Part shown: positions 1 through 10,066 of the stretch, in pieces
Layout of the letters: every line of letters begins with the position of its first letter
Position numbering within the stretch: position 1 is the stretch's first letter
Assembly: GCA_017635395.1 (NCBI GenBank)
Contig: JAGBLN010000042.1
Location: 19,360 to 83,359, forward strand
Length of the DNA: 64,000 nucleotides
Direction: 5' to 3'
Origin: Lachnospiraceae bacterium
Lineage (GTDB): Bacteria > Bacillota > Clostridia > Lachnospirales > Lachnospiraceae
The notes under the pieces: model-generated
Seen by the model: only the letters and a program-made list of their open reading frames with translations
Database searches by the model: none
What the model was told of the DNA's origin: nothing
Program-made: the position numbers and the translations under genes

Positions 1-3000
1 CAGTATAATATATTTCCTCATCCCCGCTGTACTCAAGGCCATGTTCATAGTTTATGCCGTGAATCCGCTCGTACCAAGGCGTGTCAGCCGTGTTCTCACT
101 TATCGGGCTTTTCTCTATTGCGCCATCTTCAGCACTGGCTTCATCCGTCACGGCATCAGTTTCATGCTCTGCCGTCTCTGTCTCATTCAGTTCATTTTCA
201 TGTTTTTCAGCAGTATCCTTACGTGATATTTCCGGCTCATATTCGTCTGTTGTGACAGGCGATACCGTCTCCTGTTCTTTCGTATCCGAATCATCGTCCA
301 TTTCTGCACTCTCTGTTATGAACATATTGCCTATATCATTGCCGAATCTTTCTGCTGATATATAATTAAATGCCAGTGCTCCTTCTCCGCTCTTTATTAT
401 CATGGTAGCTGAAGCTTTCTGGAATATTATATTCTTGAAATTGCAATGCCTGCATATCTGCGCCTTCATCTTCTCTACCTCATCTGCAGAGAGACCTGAA
501 TAGGCAACTATCAGTACATCCGTATTAGGATGCGCAAACCTGGGAAACGCATAGGAGATATACTTTTTATAACATGCCTCCTGTTCTCCCATGGTAATTC
601 GTCCCATAACAAAGTGTCCGTTCCGGATCCTTATCACAGTTCTGAGGTTCAAAATCCTGATTACATTATAAATGCTCTTGTCAAAAAAGCTTTTTCCGCG
701 CTTAAAGTATGCACCGTCAGTTATCAGGCTGTAATACATCTTGTCCCTGACTGACTCCAGCTCATCTATTATCTTCTCAGGGCTCTTTCCCTGAGCACTC
801 ATGCGCTGCGCCATCAGGACTATCATTCCTAAGCATCCGGAGATATTTTTAGAATCAAAAACCCTTACATTGCCATAGGCCTTTGCCGCTTCCATAGCCC
901 TGGCATATTCATCACTTAACTCTGATGAAATAGTAATATAGATTAGATTGTGCGCCTTCTTAAGCTCCTGGCCGAAAAACTTTTCAAATTCCTCGACAGT
1001 TGGCGGTTCTGAATCAAATCTTACTCCTGACTGCATATAGCGGACCATTTCATCCACTCCCGCCTCCGGTCCGTCATAGAAAGTCCCACCTTCAGAATGA
1101 ATAGTGTACGGAATGGTATCTATCTGCTGTGCGGAAAGCACTGCTGCCGGCAGGTCGCATGTTGTATTAGTCGATATAAGCAAAGGGATCTTGCGGCTGT
1201 ACGTTCCGGTAGCATTGAGCTGCATCTTGACAAAATCCTTGTTTCCGGTTCTGATAACTTTGGAGGCCGGAAGATGAGTCATCACCACTTCCTCCAGCTG
1301 CCTTCCGGTAACAGGCTTTATCAGATATCCGTCAAAGCCGCTCCTGCTATACAGTTCACGGTTCTCGCTTCCTGCATTTGCCGTAAGTACGATTATGGGA
1401 ACATGGTTATTCAGGCCGTCATACTGCTTCCTTATATGCTGCGTGCATTCGATACCGTCCATGCCGGGCATAAGATGATCCATCAGTATCATGTCATAGC
1501 GCACTGCCTGTGTCATGGTAAGTGCCTGTTCGCCGCTTGTTGCAGTATCCACCTGTATCTCCGTGGAAACTATGAGCTTCTTTTCAACTTCCAGGTTCAT
1601 GGTATTGTCATCCACGATCAGAAGCTTGGCCTCAGGTGCTCTGAAATCAGGCTTGTATTTTCCATTGGCAGCTCCACCGCTTATACTGCTTATATTGACA
1701 TCACCTATAACCTCTTTCCTTGCTATTATCTGCCACAGGGTCACCGTAAATGTTGATCCCTGAGTATAAACACTGTTTACAGTGATCTTTCCGTCCATAA
1801 GTTCCACTAACTGCTTTACTATAGACAGACCCAAACCGGTGCCTTCGATATTTATGTTCTTTTCCTCATCCACACGTTGAAATGCATCAAATAGATAAGG
1901 CAGTACATCCTGCTTGATACCCATACCGGTATCAATGACCGAAAACATCAAGAGTATCTGGTCATCCTTAACATCTTCCTTTTCTATACGAAGAGTGACA
2001 CTGCCCTCGCTGGTATATTTCACCGCATTGTTAAGGAGGTTTACGAGTATCTGCTTTATCCTCACCTCATCACCGAAAAGCTCCGTGGGGATGGACGGAT
2101 CCACCTCCAGCTTTACCTCCAGCCCCTTCTGCTCAGCCCTGAGCCAGATCATATTGACGATTTCCGAAAGAAGCGCAGAAACACTGTAGTTTACAGGCAC
2201 TATATCCATCTTGCCAGCTTCGATCTTTGAGAAATCAAGAATATCGTTTATGAGTGCCAAAAGCATCCGGCCTGCACCCTGGATATTCCCGGCATCACGC
2301 TTTATCTCGTCCGTAGCTTCTTCCTGACGGAGTATGATTTCATTAAGTCCTAAAATAGAATTGATAGGAGTCCTTATCTCATGGCTCATATTTGAGAAGA
2401 AACGGTTCTGGGAGCGGTTTAATTCCTCAACCTTCCTGGTTTCTTCCCTTGCCCTTTTATTTTCCTGTATGTACAGAAGATTCTGAAACCAGGTCATGAC
2501 AAAGCATACAAGTCCAACCTCGATTACGCCTAACAGCAGGTCCATATAGAAAATTTCCCTGGAATGGGGGTAGATCAGTTCCGGAAATGTATAGCCAATA
2601 TAAAACAGTATAATGATGATCACAGTAAGCACCGCAATAAATACCAGACGCCACATACCGGTAACCACAAGACCTATATAAAGATAACTGAAGATCAGCC
2701 AGGGAATATCTCCACCCTCAAGGCCACCGCCGAAAATAAATATTACCGGCAAAATAACAAAGATCAGTCCGGCGGAGATAAGGCGCGACATAAGCGGCAC
2801 CTTTTTTGTCTTTATGGCAATGACCGTTGCCACAGGAACCATAACGGTAGTAACCGTCAGAAGTATTATCTCAATAATGTTCTCACCGTATATCAAGTCA
2901 CCTATAAGAGCAACTACGGCAACAACAACAGCCACTAAGGTCAACAGTATAAAGACCTTTTCGCTGAATTCCCTGGAGGGGTCATTAAGCAGTTTTTTCA

Positions 3001-3019
3001 GGCGTTCACTCAGTCTCAT
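1..3019 (-). CDS. Hybrid histidine kinase fused to receiver, DegV and Hpt domains (3' end outside window)
   Basis: At least 1006 residues, reading off the left edge. About 160 N-terminal residues form hydrophobic membrane segments. They are followed by a HisKA domain with the H-box FFSNMSHEIRTP (His near residue 212) and a HATPase with GTGLGLSIV. A receiver domain spans about 458-575 (phospho-Asp in MILMDHLMP, Lys in YLIKPV). Residues about 595-890 match the DegV/EDD lipid-binding fold: TNTTCDLP, YDGPEAG, EPPTVEEF, ITISSELSDEY, VFDSKNISGCLG and a closing GEGALAF. An acidic linker leads to GINYEHGLEYSGDEEIYY, which looks like the start of a histidine phosphotransfer domain. Its ATG overlaps the stop of the upstream kinase gene (ATGA), so the two are probably translationally coupled. 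The domains suggest a phosphorelay that senses or responds to fatty acid; that role is inferred. DegV and receiver calls are firm, Hpt is likely. Confidence 0.85.
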   Translation of the reverse strand, partial: MRLSERLKKLLNDPSREFSEKVFILLTLVAVVVAVVALIGDLIYGENIIEIILLTVTTVMVPVATVIAIKTKKVPLMSRLISAGLIFVILPVIFIFGGGLEGGDIPWLIFSYLYIGLVVTGMWRLVFIAVLTVIIIILFYIGYTFPELIYPHSREIFYMDLLLGVIEVGLVCFVMTWFQNLLYIQENKRAREETRKVEELNRSQNRFFSNMSHEIRTPINSILGLNEIILRQEEATDEIKRDAGNIQGAGRMLLALINDILDFSKIEAGKMDIVPVNYSVSALLSEIVNMIWLRAEQKGLEVKLEVDPSIPTELFGDEVRIKQILVNLLNNAVKYTSEGSVTLRIEKEDVKDDQILLMFSVIDTGMGIKQDVLPYLFDAFQRVDEEKNINIEGTGLGLSIVKQLVELMDGKITVNSVYTQGSTFTVTLWQIIARKEVIGDVNISSISGGAANGKYKPDFRAPEAKLLIVDDNTMNLEVEKKLIVSTEIQVDTATSGEQALTMTQAVRYDMILMDHLMPGMDGIECTQHIRKQYDGLNNHVPIIVLTANAGSENRELYSRSGFDGYLIKPVTGRQLEEVVMTHLPASKVIRTGNKDFVKMQLNATGTYSRKIPLLISTNTTCDLPAAVLSAQQIDTIPYTIHSEGGTFYDGPEAGVDEMVRYMQSGVRFDSEPPTVEEFEKFFGQELKKAHNLIYITISSELSDEYARAMEAAKAYGNVRVFDSKNISGCLGMIVLMAQRMSAQGKSPEKIIDELESVRDKMYYSLITDGAYFKRGKSFFDKSIYNVIRILNLRTVIRIRNGHFVMGRITMGEQEACYKKYISYAFPRFAHPNTDVLIVAYSGLSADEVEKMKAQICRHCNFKNIIFQKASATMIIKSGEGALAFNYISAERFGNDIGNMFITESAEMDDDSDTKEQETVSPVTTDEYEPEISRKDTAEKHENELNETETAEHETDAVTDEASAEDGAIEKSPISENTADTPWYERIHGINYEHGLEYSGDEEIYYT

Positions 3020-5079
3020 ACGCCAGCCCCCTTCCTGCCGTTCCTACTGGGAAGAACCTTGCTGACCGTCCTTTCGAACTCGTTGATATGTATGGGCTTA
3101 CTGATAAACTCATCAAAGCCTTCACGCAAAAACATCTCCCTGGCACCGCTTATTGCATTGGCGGTAAGAGCTATTATCCTAAGCACCCTTCCCTGATCTG
3201 AAGCCACTTCCTTTAAGTGCTTCATTGCCTCCACACCATCCATTTCCGGCATCATATGATCCATGAAGACTATGTCATATTCATTCTTTCTGTATTTCTC
3301 TATGGCTTCCTTGCCGCTGGCTGCAGTATCTATGTACATCCTATATTCCTTGAAAATACCGGTGGCCACCACAAGGTTCATGGGTTCGTCATCCACTACC
3401 AATGCCCTTATACCCTCGAGGACAGGGCGTCTTTCATCTTCGAGTCCCGGCATAAGTGATCCGCCAATGTCACCGTTCAGGACCTTGACTACGGGACATC
3501 CGTACAAAGGTTTCGGCATAACTATGACCCCGCTTCCGGCATTAACCTTAAAACCATCTTTTGCTGACACTGCCACAGTAAATCCTTTTACTACAAGGTC
3601 ATCAAAATAATCCGGGGCAGCCAAATATTCTTCCTGTCCCATAAATATATGGGTAATGTCACTGCGCTGGGTAAGCCTGTCAAGTTCAGCACGATCAGGC
3701 GCAGAATAAAGATTCATTCTGAGCCCCGAAGCCATGGAAGCTGCCATCATCCTATAGAAATCCCTTACCTTAGGCGTATCATACTTTTCAGGCATGACAT
3801 GGAAGGCTATGCTGGTATATTCCTCCCTGTCTACGCTTAGGCATGGCGACGGATCTATTACAGACTGTGCAATACTTACACGGACAGTAGTTCCCTCCCC
3901 CTTCCTGCTCTCGATATTTACGAAACCGTTCATCTTACGTACAAAACCGTATACAATGGAAAGACCTAAGCCTATTCCGCCGGTATTCCGGTTTCGTTTG
4001 GTATTTGCCTGATATATGCCCTGTGAAATCTTCTCAATATCAGACCGCCCCATGCCCTTTCCGGTATCCGTCACTTCAATGACGAGATTGACGCCATAGG
4101 ATCTTTTTATCGATGAAACTTTAAGATATACGCCGCCATGGTCGGTAAACTTAATCGCATTATCAAGAAGATGCAGTATCACGCGGCTTATCTTTCCTGC
4201 ATCGCCTCGCATCATGGCAGGCACGCTAGGATCTAAGTCCACGATAAGATCAATATTTTTATCCGGCTTAACCACCTGATAATTAGATATGATATCGTTC
4301 AAAAGCGATGTGATCATATACTTTTCTTCTTCCAGTATCACATCGCCCCGCTGTATCTCACTGTAGTCCTGAATATCCTCTATCTGGCCAGAGAGTCTGA
4401 GTCCCGCATCCCTTATTGAAACCACATCGTCCCTGTCTTCTTTCTTGAGGATCAGGCTGGACATTCCGTTTATAACATTGACAGGTGTACGCAGCTCATG
4501 GGAAATGTTGACAAGGAAATCCTCTGTCTCTTCCTTTGAAGCCTGCTGTTCCTTATACATTACCTCCAGCTCGTCCCTGTCCTTGCGGTTGTTCTTAAGA
4601 GCATCATTTAATCCCTTGTATACACCGATAGCAACCACACAATGGAATATTATCCTGAAGACGGTAAGCGAGTCTGCCTCACTCCCGTCGATCATAAACA
4701 TCATAACAGTCTGTATGATCATCAATACAAAGAATTCACCAAGAAGCAAGGCCAGAAACTCCCTGCGCCTTACCATTGAAAAAGTAGCCATAAGCAATGT
4801 GAATACGGCAATGATGTCAAAAAAGCTGGTACTGTGAACACCATGATAAAAGGCAACCAGCATGGAATAAATCAGAAAATAATTCTCTCTGGATGTCCAT
4901 GTGCCGATCTGTGCCACATGCAGCACCCATAAGGCTATGAGTCCTCCAAGGATCAGCGGCGGCACCCAGAATTCCCATCCCAATGATATGTTTACCAAAG
5001 CAGTCAGTACGCCTGCCACGGTTAAGATTATCGCAACGGAATTATGTATTCTTGCATTTTGTAATGATCTGTCGTTCAA
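3016..5079 (-). CDS. Hybrid sensor histidine kinase with C-terminal receiver
   Basis: 687 residues. Six to eight hydrophobic segments fill about residues 15-165 with no large extracellular sensor. A HisKA domain (FLVNISHELRTPVN, near residue 190) and a HATPase (N-box HLLDNAIKF, GGIGLGLSIV) follow. Residues about 430-560 have no clear motif and may be a degenerate receiver. The C-terminal receiver (about 568-680) has LVVDDEPMN, phospho-Asp in IVFMDHMMPEMDG, and the Lys in ISKPI. The start is taken as TTG because AGGAAGG lies just upstream and the next in-frame Met falls inside the membrane domain. The gene sits 56 bp after the GGDEF/EAL gene and overlaps the next kinase by 4 bp, so all three probably form one signalling operon. 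The input signal is unknown. Confidence 0.88.
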   Translation of the reverse strand: MNDRSLQNARIHNSVAIILTVAGVLTALVNISLGWEFWVPPLILGGLIALWVLHVAQIGTWTSRENYFLIYSMLVAFYHGVHSTSFFDIIAVFTLLMATFSMVRRREFLALLLGEFFVLMIIQTVMMFMIDGSEADSLTVFRIIFHCVVAIGVYKGLNDALKNNRKDRDELEVMYKEQQASKEETEDFLVNISHELRTPVNVINGMSSLILKKEDRDDVVSIRDAGLRLSGQIEDIQDYSEIQRGDVILEEEKYMITSLLNDIISNYQVVKPDKNIDLIVDLDPSVPAMMRGDAGKISRVILHLLDNAIKFTDHGGVYLKVSSIKRSYGVNLVIEVTDTGKGMGRSDIEKISQGIYQANTKRNRNTGGIGLGLSIVYGFVRKMNGFVNIESRKGEGTTVRVSIAQSVIDPSPCLSVDREEYTSIAFHVMPEKYDTPKVRDFYRMMAASMASGLRMNLYSAPDRAELDRLTQRSDITHIFMGQEEYLAAPDYFDDLVVKGFTVAVSAKDGFKVNAGSGVIVMPKPLYGCPVVKVLNGDIGGSLMPGLEDERRPVLEGIRALVVDDEPMNLVVATGIFKEYRMYIDTAASGKEAIEKYRKNEYDIVFMDHMMPEMDGVEAMKHLKEVASDQGRVLRIIALTANAISGAREMFLREGFDEFISKPIHINEFERTVSKVLPSRNGRKGAGV

Positions 5080-5135
5080 TGTCTTGTCTTCCTTCCTGTA
5101 CAGTGTCCGTTATCATCGGCAGATCCCGGGGGAAA

Positions 5136-8100
5136 TCACTCCCCGCCTTCAGCCTTAATTTTGTCTATGATCTCATCAATCTCCACCGGTCTGGAATAGT
5201 AATAGCCCTGGAAGCTCTGTACATTATAATTTATGAGAACTTCCCGCATTGCGGCATTTTCTATTCCCTCTACGCAGATCTTTGTGCCAAAGGATTCTGC
5301 CAGACTTGAGAAACTGTCAACCAATGCCTGTTCCTTTCTGTCTCTGTCCACGTGAAGAACAAAGCTCCTGTCAATCTTTATGATATCAAATGTGATATCC
5401 TTCAGAAGACCTACCGAAGCAAATCCCGTACCAAAATCATCAAGTGCTACTTTGATCCCTTTTCCTCTGAGATTAACTACAACATTCTTTAAAAGCTCCA
5501 TATCCAGAAGTCTGCAACGCTCCGTTATCTCCAGACAGATATTTTCGTTTGGCACACCGGTCTCTTTGATGATCGAAAAAACAGTGTCCAGAAAATCCGC
5601 CCTCTCAAGCTGGGAATATGAAAGGTTCACATTGACCGTAAAGTCCGGCCTGTACTCAAGTATAGGCTTTGCGGCAAGAAGTGCTTCCTTAAGTATCCAT
5701 TTCCCAAGCTCCGGGAAAAGAGGATCATTTTCCAGAATCGGAATAAACAGATCCGGCGGCACCACCTTGCCGTCTTCGTCCTTCCAGCGAAGCAGTGCTT
5801 CCATTCCTTTTATATATTCGTTATCCGCATCCACAACAGGCTGGTACAGCAGATAAAAGCCCTTGCAACCACGGCTTATGGACGCCCTGATGGAATGGAT
5901 CTTTTCGATCCGGACTCTGTCCTCTTCGTTCATAGCGTTCTGGAATTCTATCAGATCGCCCTGACGCTGGTATTTTGACTCATTATATGCATACTGAAGG
6001 CATGAGTAGATAGTCTTTTCGTCAATGGAAAAATGATCGATGGAAATGGCACCGGCATTAAGCTCCAACACCACCGACCTGCCTTCCACCTCAAAGCCCC
6101 TGCGGCAGAAACTCCGCATCTCTTCGTATCTTACGCGCATCTCAGAAACTGAAATAACATTTGTCATAACAACAAATCTCGTTCCGTCCAGACGGTAAAG
6201 GCTACCGCGGTTCCCCAGCCTTTCAAAGAAGATCCTTCCCAGCTTCTGCAGAACGCTGTTACCGAAATCATAGCCGTAAATTTCATTTATATCAGAGAAC
6301 CTCCTGATACCGATCATGAAAAGCCTTGTATCGATACCCTGGCTCATATTTCTGCGAAGATCATCAAAAAAGCCGTTCTGATTACGAAGTCCGGTCAAGG
6401 AATCCATATTGCCCTGCATTCCGTGGTTCCTGATAACTCCCGCGAAATAAGTGGGTATTCCCTGCTGGTTTCTCATTACCAGGCCCCTGCAGGTGCAGAC
6501 ATCATATTTTCCGCTGGGGCGCCTTGCCCTGTACTGCATATCATGGGCTTCCGAGCTGCCTGTAAAAACAGCATTTATTCCTTCGGCATATGCCGCCCTG
6601 TCATCGGGGTGTATCTTTTCCTCCCAGATGGCACCGGCATTGTACATATATTCCGAAGGAAGCTCAAAGGTATCTACCGCCGTCTTTGACCATCTGGAAT
6701 AGTCATATTTCATATCGCAGATAAAAACGTAGCTTCCCTCTGCCACAACAGAAAAAGCATCAAACAGGGAATCAAGCATTGCTTTATGAAGAGCATCGAT
6801 CTCACTTTGGGAATCTGACTCCGAATTTACCGTCTGATCATCCTCCCCTTTCAGTTCGCGCTTATTCAGGTACATCATATTATCAGCCCTGTCAAAGACA
6901 TCCGTCACCTTCTCATCTTTTGAGGGATCGAATACAGCCATACCGACAGCCGCCACCGGGCCATCTCCCGTCGCCTTATTCTCACATATCTGTTTCTTAA
7001 TCTTGTCAAAAAGGGCAATCCTTCTGCGGCAGTCTGACTTTCTCAGATAGACAACAAATTCATCACCGCCGATCCTGTATACATAGCTATGTGGAAATGT
7101 ATCTGACAGCAGCTGACATAACGACTTGATATATTCATCACCGGCCTTATGCCCCATTGAATCATTTACCAGCTTCAGATTATTCAGATCACAGACTACA
7201 AGGCATATTTCCGGTTCAAGACCATTATCGATTTTTTCCTGCAGTTCCTCTTCCAGTCTGCCATATGCATTTTTGTTATTTGCACCTGTCAGTTCATCCC
7301 TGGTCGCTCTTTCATTGGCAGAATTGATGGCATTGACACGCGCTCTCTCCCTGGCCACCTCTTCATCTATATTGATAACACCTATAACAATATGATTACG
7401 GTCGCTTACCTGTGCGATAGTCATCCGGGTATTCTGTATCTTCCCCTCGACCACCAGACGGTAATCCACGCTGTATGATTTTTTTCCGGCGATCAGTGAA
7501 AGGAGATTATTCTTTTCCACTATATTCCTCATCCTGAACCGGTCCTGAGGAAAAATGAGCATCTCTATATCCGCTATCGAATCCTCAAAGAAATCACCCG
7601 ACTTTTCCTTTATATCCAGACTGCCCGTTTCCGGATCATCCCTGAATTCGGAATACTTCCCGCTGTCAGGATCCACATAGTAGATTACATCATATTTCGC
7701 TGCCAGGCTTTCTACTATCTGGTTATAGATATCTCTCTCTGTTTCTGTCCGGTCAGCCAGCTTTCTCTCACGTATCCGCTCTTCCACATTCTGCACCCCC
7801 AGAACAAAAAACTCCTCCCCGTCATGGGAATCGCGGTTTATACGAAGCTGATGATAGACAAGCTTTCCATCAACATTAATCCTATATACAACAGCCAATC
7901 CTTTTCCGACCTCAAGTTCACTCAGCAGTTTTTCCTTCTGAAGGTCTTCTTTAAAGATATGAAGGTCCTCAGCACAAGCATGTGCCTCGGAATATTCCGA
8001 CATGAAACAAAAGAAATCATCCCCGCTCTTTTTTACCTCAAGGGATTTTGAATCCGGGGAAACAAAAAAGCAGACGTATTCATCCGTTTCAATATCAACG

Positions 8101-8171
8101 TAATAAACGCTGATAAAATCCGGTAATAATACCTCTGCTATTCTACGTAAACATTGTCTGCTATCGATCAT
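5136..8171 (-). CDS. Cyclic di-GMP protein: PAS-like repeats, GGDEF, PAS, degenerate GGDEF, EAL
   Basis: 1011 residues, no membrane segment. Two similar sensor domains (about 1-135 and 150-280; each has VYYVD or IYYVD near its start) precede an intact GGDEF domain (DELTGANN; RIGGDEF near residue 365). A PAS domain with HPDDRAAY (about 475-595) follows. The second GGDEF-like domain has RLDGTRF in place of the signature and is unlikely to be a cyclase. The EAL domain (about 770-1005) keeps the usual catalytic set: MEALLRW, NVNLSYSQL, CLEITE, ALDDFGTG, IKIDRSF, VEGIE. One protein may therefore both make and degrade c-di-GMP, with the dead GGDEF as a possible GTP-binding regulator. The first GGDEF has no obvious RxxD inhibitory site. 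Start ATG has GGGGAGG eight bases upstream. First gene of the signalling operon behind its own promoter. Confidence 0.9.
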   Translation of the reverse strand: MIDSRQCLRRIAEVLLPDFISVYYVDIETDEYVCFFVSPDSKSLEVKKSGDDFFCFMSEYSEAHACAEDLHIFKEDLQKEKLLSELEVGKGLAVVYRINVDGKLVYHQLRINRDSHDGEEFFVLGVQNVEERIRERKLADRTETERDIYNQIVESLAAKYDVIYYVDPDSGKYSEFRDDPETGSLDIKEKSGDFFEDSIADIEMLIFPQDRFRMRNIVEKNNLLSLIAGKKSYSVDYRLVVEGKIQNTRMTIAQVSDRNHIVIGVINIDEEVARERARVNAINSANERATRDELTGANNKNAYGRLEEELQEKIDNGLEPEICLVVCDLNNLKLVNDSMGHKAGDEYIKSLCQLLSDTFPHSYVYRIGGDEFVVYLRKSDCRRRIALFDKIKKQICENKATGDGPVAAVGMAVFDPSKDEKVTDVFDRADNMMYLNKRELKGEDDQTVNSESDSQSEIDALHKAMLDSLFDAFSVVAEGSYVFICDMKYDYSRWSKTAVDTFELPSEYMYNAGAIWEEKIHPDDRAAYAEGINAVFTGSSEAHDMQYRARRPSGKYDVCTCRGLVMRNQQGIPTYFAGVIRNHGMQGNMDSLTGLRNQNGFFDDLRRNMSQGIDTRLFMIGIRRFSDINEIYGYDFGNSVLQKLGRIFFERLGNRGSLYRLDGTRFVVMTNVISVSEMRVRYEEMRSFCRRGFEVEGRSVVLELNAGAISIDHFSIDEKTIYSCLQYAYNESKYQRQGDLIEFQNAMNEEDRVRIEKIHSIRASISRGCKGFYLLYQPVVDADNEYIKGMEALLRWKDEDGKVVPPDLFIPILENDPLFPELGKWILKEALLAAKPILEYRPDFTVNVNLSYSQLERADFLDTVFSIIKETGVPNENICLEITERCRLLDMELLKNVVVNLRGKGIKVALDDFGTGFASVGLLKDITFDIIKIDRSFVLHVDRDRKEQALVDSFSSLAESFGTKICVEGIENAAMREVLINYNVQSFQGYYYSRPVEIDEIIDKIKAEGGE

Positions 8172-8207
8172 ATACTATCCTCCCCTCAGGAAAATACAAT
8201 CTATAAC

Positions 8208-8236
8208 ATTATACGATATTTTTACTAAAAAGTCAC
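8208..8236 (-). promoter_or_regulatory. Promoter of the GGDEF/EAL-kinase operon
   Basis: On the minus strand GTGACT (8236-8231) and TATAAT (8213-8208) are separated by exactly 17 bases, giving a good sigma-A-type promoter in the 66-bp gap after the CotH gene. The -35 box nearly touches the CotH stop codon. It suggests that the signalling operon can be transcribed separately from the surface operon upstream. Confidence 0.65.
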
Positions 8237-8237
8237 A

Positions 8238-10046
8238 TCACAGCTCATCCTGAATAGGCCATATATATGCCGGCCTGTCATCCATAAAATCCTCAAATGC
8301 ATCTATCTCATCCAATGCCCCTTCTGTACTTCCGAGGTCCGGATAACGGGCAAAAAACTGGTCATAAAGCGGCTCGTATTCATCAGCGTACCGGTCGATA
8401 TAATCGTCCACATATTCCTCGGTAAATACATCCAGCGAGTAATCCCACAGGCACTGCTTATAGTCAGCCTTGAATTCTTCATTGGTCATAAGCAGTGCAA
8501 AAATCCTCACTGCCGGATTATCTGTGTCAGTATTGAGAAGCTCCTTTTTTTCAATCATATTTTCGCCGGGATTAAGGGCACAGCGGTCCAGATCCTGCAG
8601 TACGAAACGCCAGCGGCCGTCACCGTAACCATCATCCGTAACGGTCTTGCTGCGCCACAGGGACCAGTTAGTTGCCGGCCAGTCCTGGTTATCCAGCCAG
8701 ACCTCTAGAGCAAAATACTGCATTACATTCTCCGGGTCCACTACCTCGCAGAACGTCTCATAATCACCCTTGTCACTAAGGTCATCAAACCCGTCCATGA
8801 AAGCATTCAGCTCATCGATGTAATACATTTCATCATAGCCTTCCGGCACCTCTCCTTCGTCCAGCCTGCAGTCTCCGGTTCCGTAGGATTTATACAGTAC
8901 TGCGTCATCCTTTGCGAGCCCGCACACATCCTCGAAGTACTTTTCAGTATAGTCTTCCGTCAGGATATACAGCCCCCAGTATTCTCCGTTCAGATATACG
9001 ATGCAGGGCCTGGTCTGCTGGGTCGGAAGTCCGCTGGCCTCTGCCGACATGTCCTGCAGCATAGCGTCACCGAATTTTGCCTGCTCCGTAAATCCTTCCG
9101 AGCACCCGCTTCTTAACACCAAGTGCTTGAAGGAATCAGCCTTATATTCCTCACCAAAGAAGGGATAATTAAATTTCTTTGTTCCATATTCTTCCCTTGC
9201 ATAGAGCCTGAAACTCTTCTGCAGCATTGCCCGGGAATAGTTGCCCTGTATCCTTATGCCGCAGTCCTGGGAAAGAAGTTCCTTCACATAACCGTTGGCC
9301 GACACCGAAAGCGCATCCATGCGTACTGTACGTTCCCATTCGCGTCCTTTTCCTCTGTAGTTTGCATCAGCCCAGGGAAGGCTTATGCTGTCATCGTCTT
9401 CCAGCAGTTCCTGTGCCAGCTTATCGTCAAAAGCCTTTCCGGCCACATATATTCCGGTTTCGTAATCAAAGAAATCATTATAGTCTGCCTGAATGCTTAT
9501 GACTATCATGTCCCTGTCAGACGCTAAGCAGCTGTCCGTAAGCCCCTCAATATGCATTGTCATATTTCCGGCAAAATACACAGCGCTGACCTCGTCAGAC
9601 CATGTACCGCCGATCTTCCTGAAGGCTGCCCTTACGACAGTGCATTTGTCCACGTCACTATCCTTCGGAACAGTCACATCACCTGTCACCTTATCGTCCC
9701 CTTCCTTTACCTTGCCCAGACAGGGAGAAATAAGCAGCGGGTCGATTGCAGAGAGAACATTAGGATCCTTGCTCCTGTCCTTTATTTCTATAGGTTCTTT
9801 TTTCTTATACTTTACTGCCGTTTCAGATGTTCTGGGATCACTGCCGTCTGTGGTATACCAGATGCTTCCCCAGAAAGACTCGTCCGTAAGGGCAATAGTA
9901 GTCCCCTCAGCATAAGCACCGGAAGACGCAGAAAACACAGGCGCCGGCGGCAGCTCGCCTTCGTCACCGCAGGCAGTGAAAGCCACAGGAATAATAAGGG
10001 CCATACACATAACAGCTATATACATTATCTTCTTTTTAAATTTCAT
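8238..10046 (-). CDS. CotH-family kinase lipoprotein (copy 1)
   Basis: 602 residues. A signal peptide ends in the lipobox AFTAC, so the protein is probably lipid-anchored outside the cell. Residues about 35-75 resemble the chitobiase C-terminal-type domain (IWYTTDGSDP). From about residue 230 the CotH kinase-like fold follows: RIQGNYSRAMLQKSFRLYA, LVLRSG, IVYLNGEYWGLYILTEDY, VLYKSYGTG and VLQDLDRCALNPGEN. CotH proteins are atypical secreted kinases; Bacillus CotH phosphorylates spore-coat proteins. No spore genes lie nearby, so a cell-surface substrate is more likely here. SD GAGGAG. It follows the YidC fusion by 20 bp and is last in that operon. Copy 2 (14120-16057) is clearly paralogous along its whole length. 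Confidence 0.88.
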   Translation of the reverse strand: MKFKKKIMYIAVMCMALIIPVAFTACGDEGELPPAPVFSASSGAYAEGTTIALTDESFWGSIWYTTDGSDPRTSETAVKYKKKEPIEIKDRSKDPNVLSAIDPLLISPCLGKVKEGDDKVTGDVTVPKDSDVDKCTVVRAAFRKIGGTWSDEVSAVYFAGNMTMHIEGLTDSCLASDRDMIVISIQADYNDFFDYETGIYVAGKAFDDKLAQELLEDDDSISLPWADANYRGKGREWERTVRMDALSVSANGYVKELLSQDCGIRIQGNYSRAMLQKSFRLYAREEYGTKKFNYPFFGEEYKADSFKHLVLRSGCSEGFTEQAKFGDAMLQDMSAEASGLPTQQTRPCIVYLNGEYWGLYILTEDYTEKYFEDVCGLAKDDAVLYKSYGTGDCRLDEGEVPEGYDEMYYIDELNAFMDGFDDLSDKGDYETFCEVVDPENVMQYFALEVWLDNQDWPATNWSLWRSKTVTDDGYGDGRWRFVLQDLDRCALNPGENMIEKKELLNTDTDNPAVRIFALLMTNEEFKADYKQCLWDYSLDVFTEEYVDDYIDRYADEYEPLYDQFFARYPDLGSTEGALDEIDAFEDFMDDRPAYIWPIQDEL

Positions 10047-10066
10047 GCTATGCTCCTCAGATCATA

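Noticed and set aside
1097-1756. 219-codon plus-strand frame opposite the hybrid kinase
   Set aside because: It is fully explained as the complement of the receiver and DegV coding sequence.
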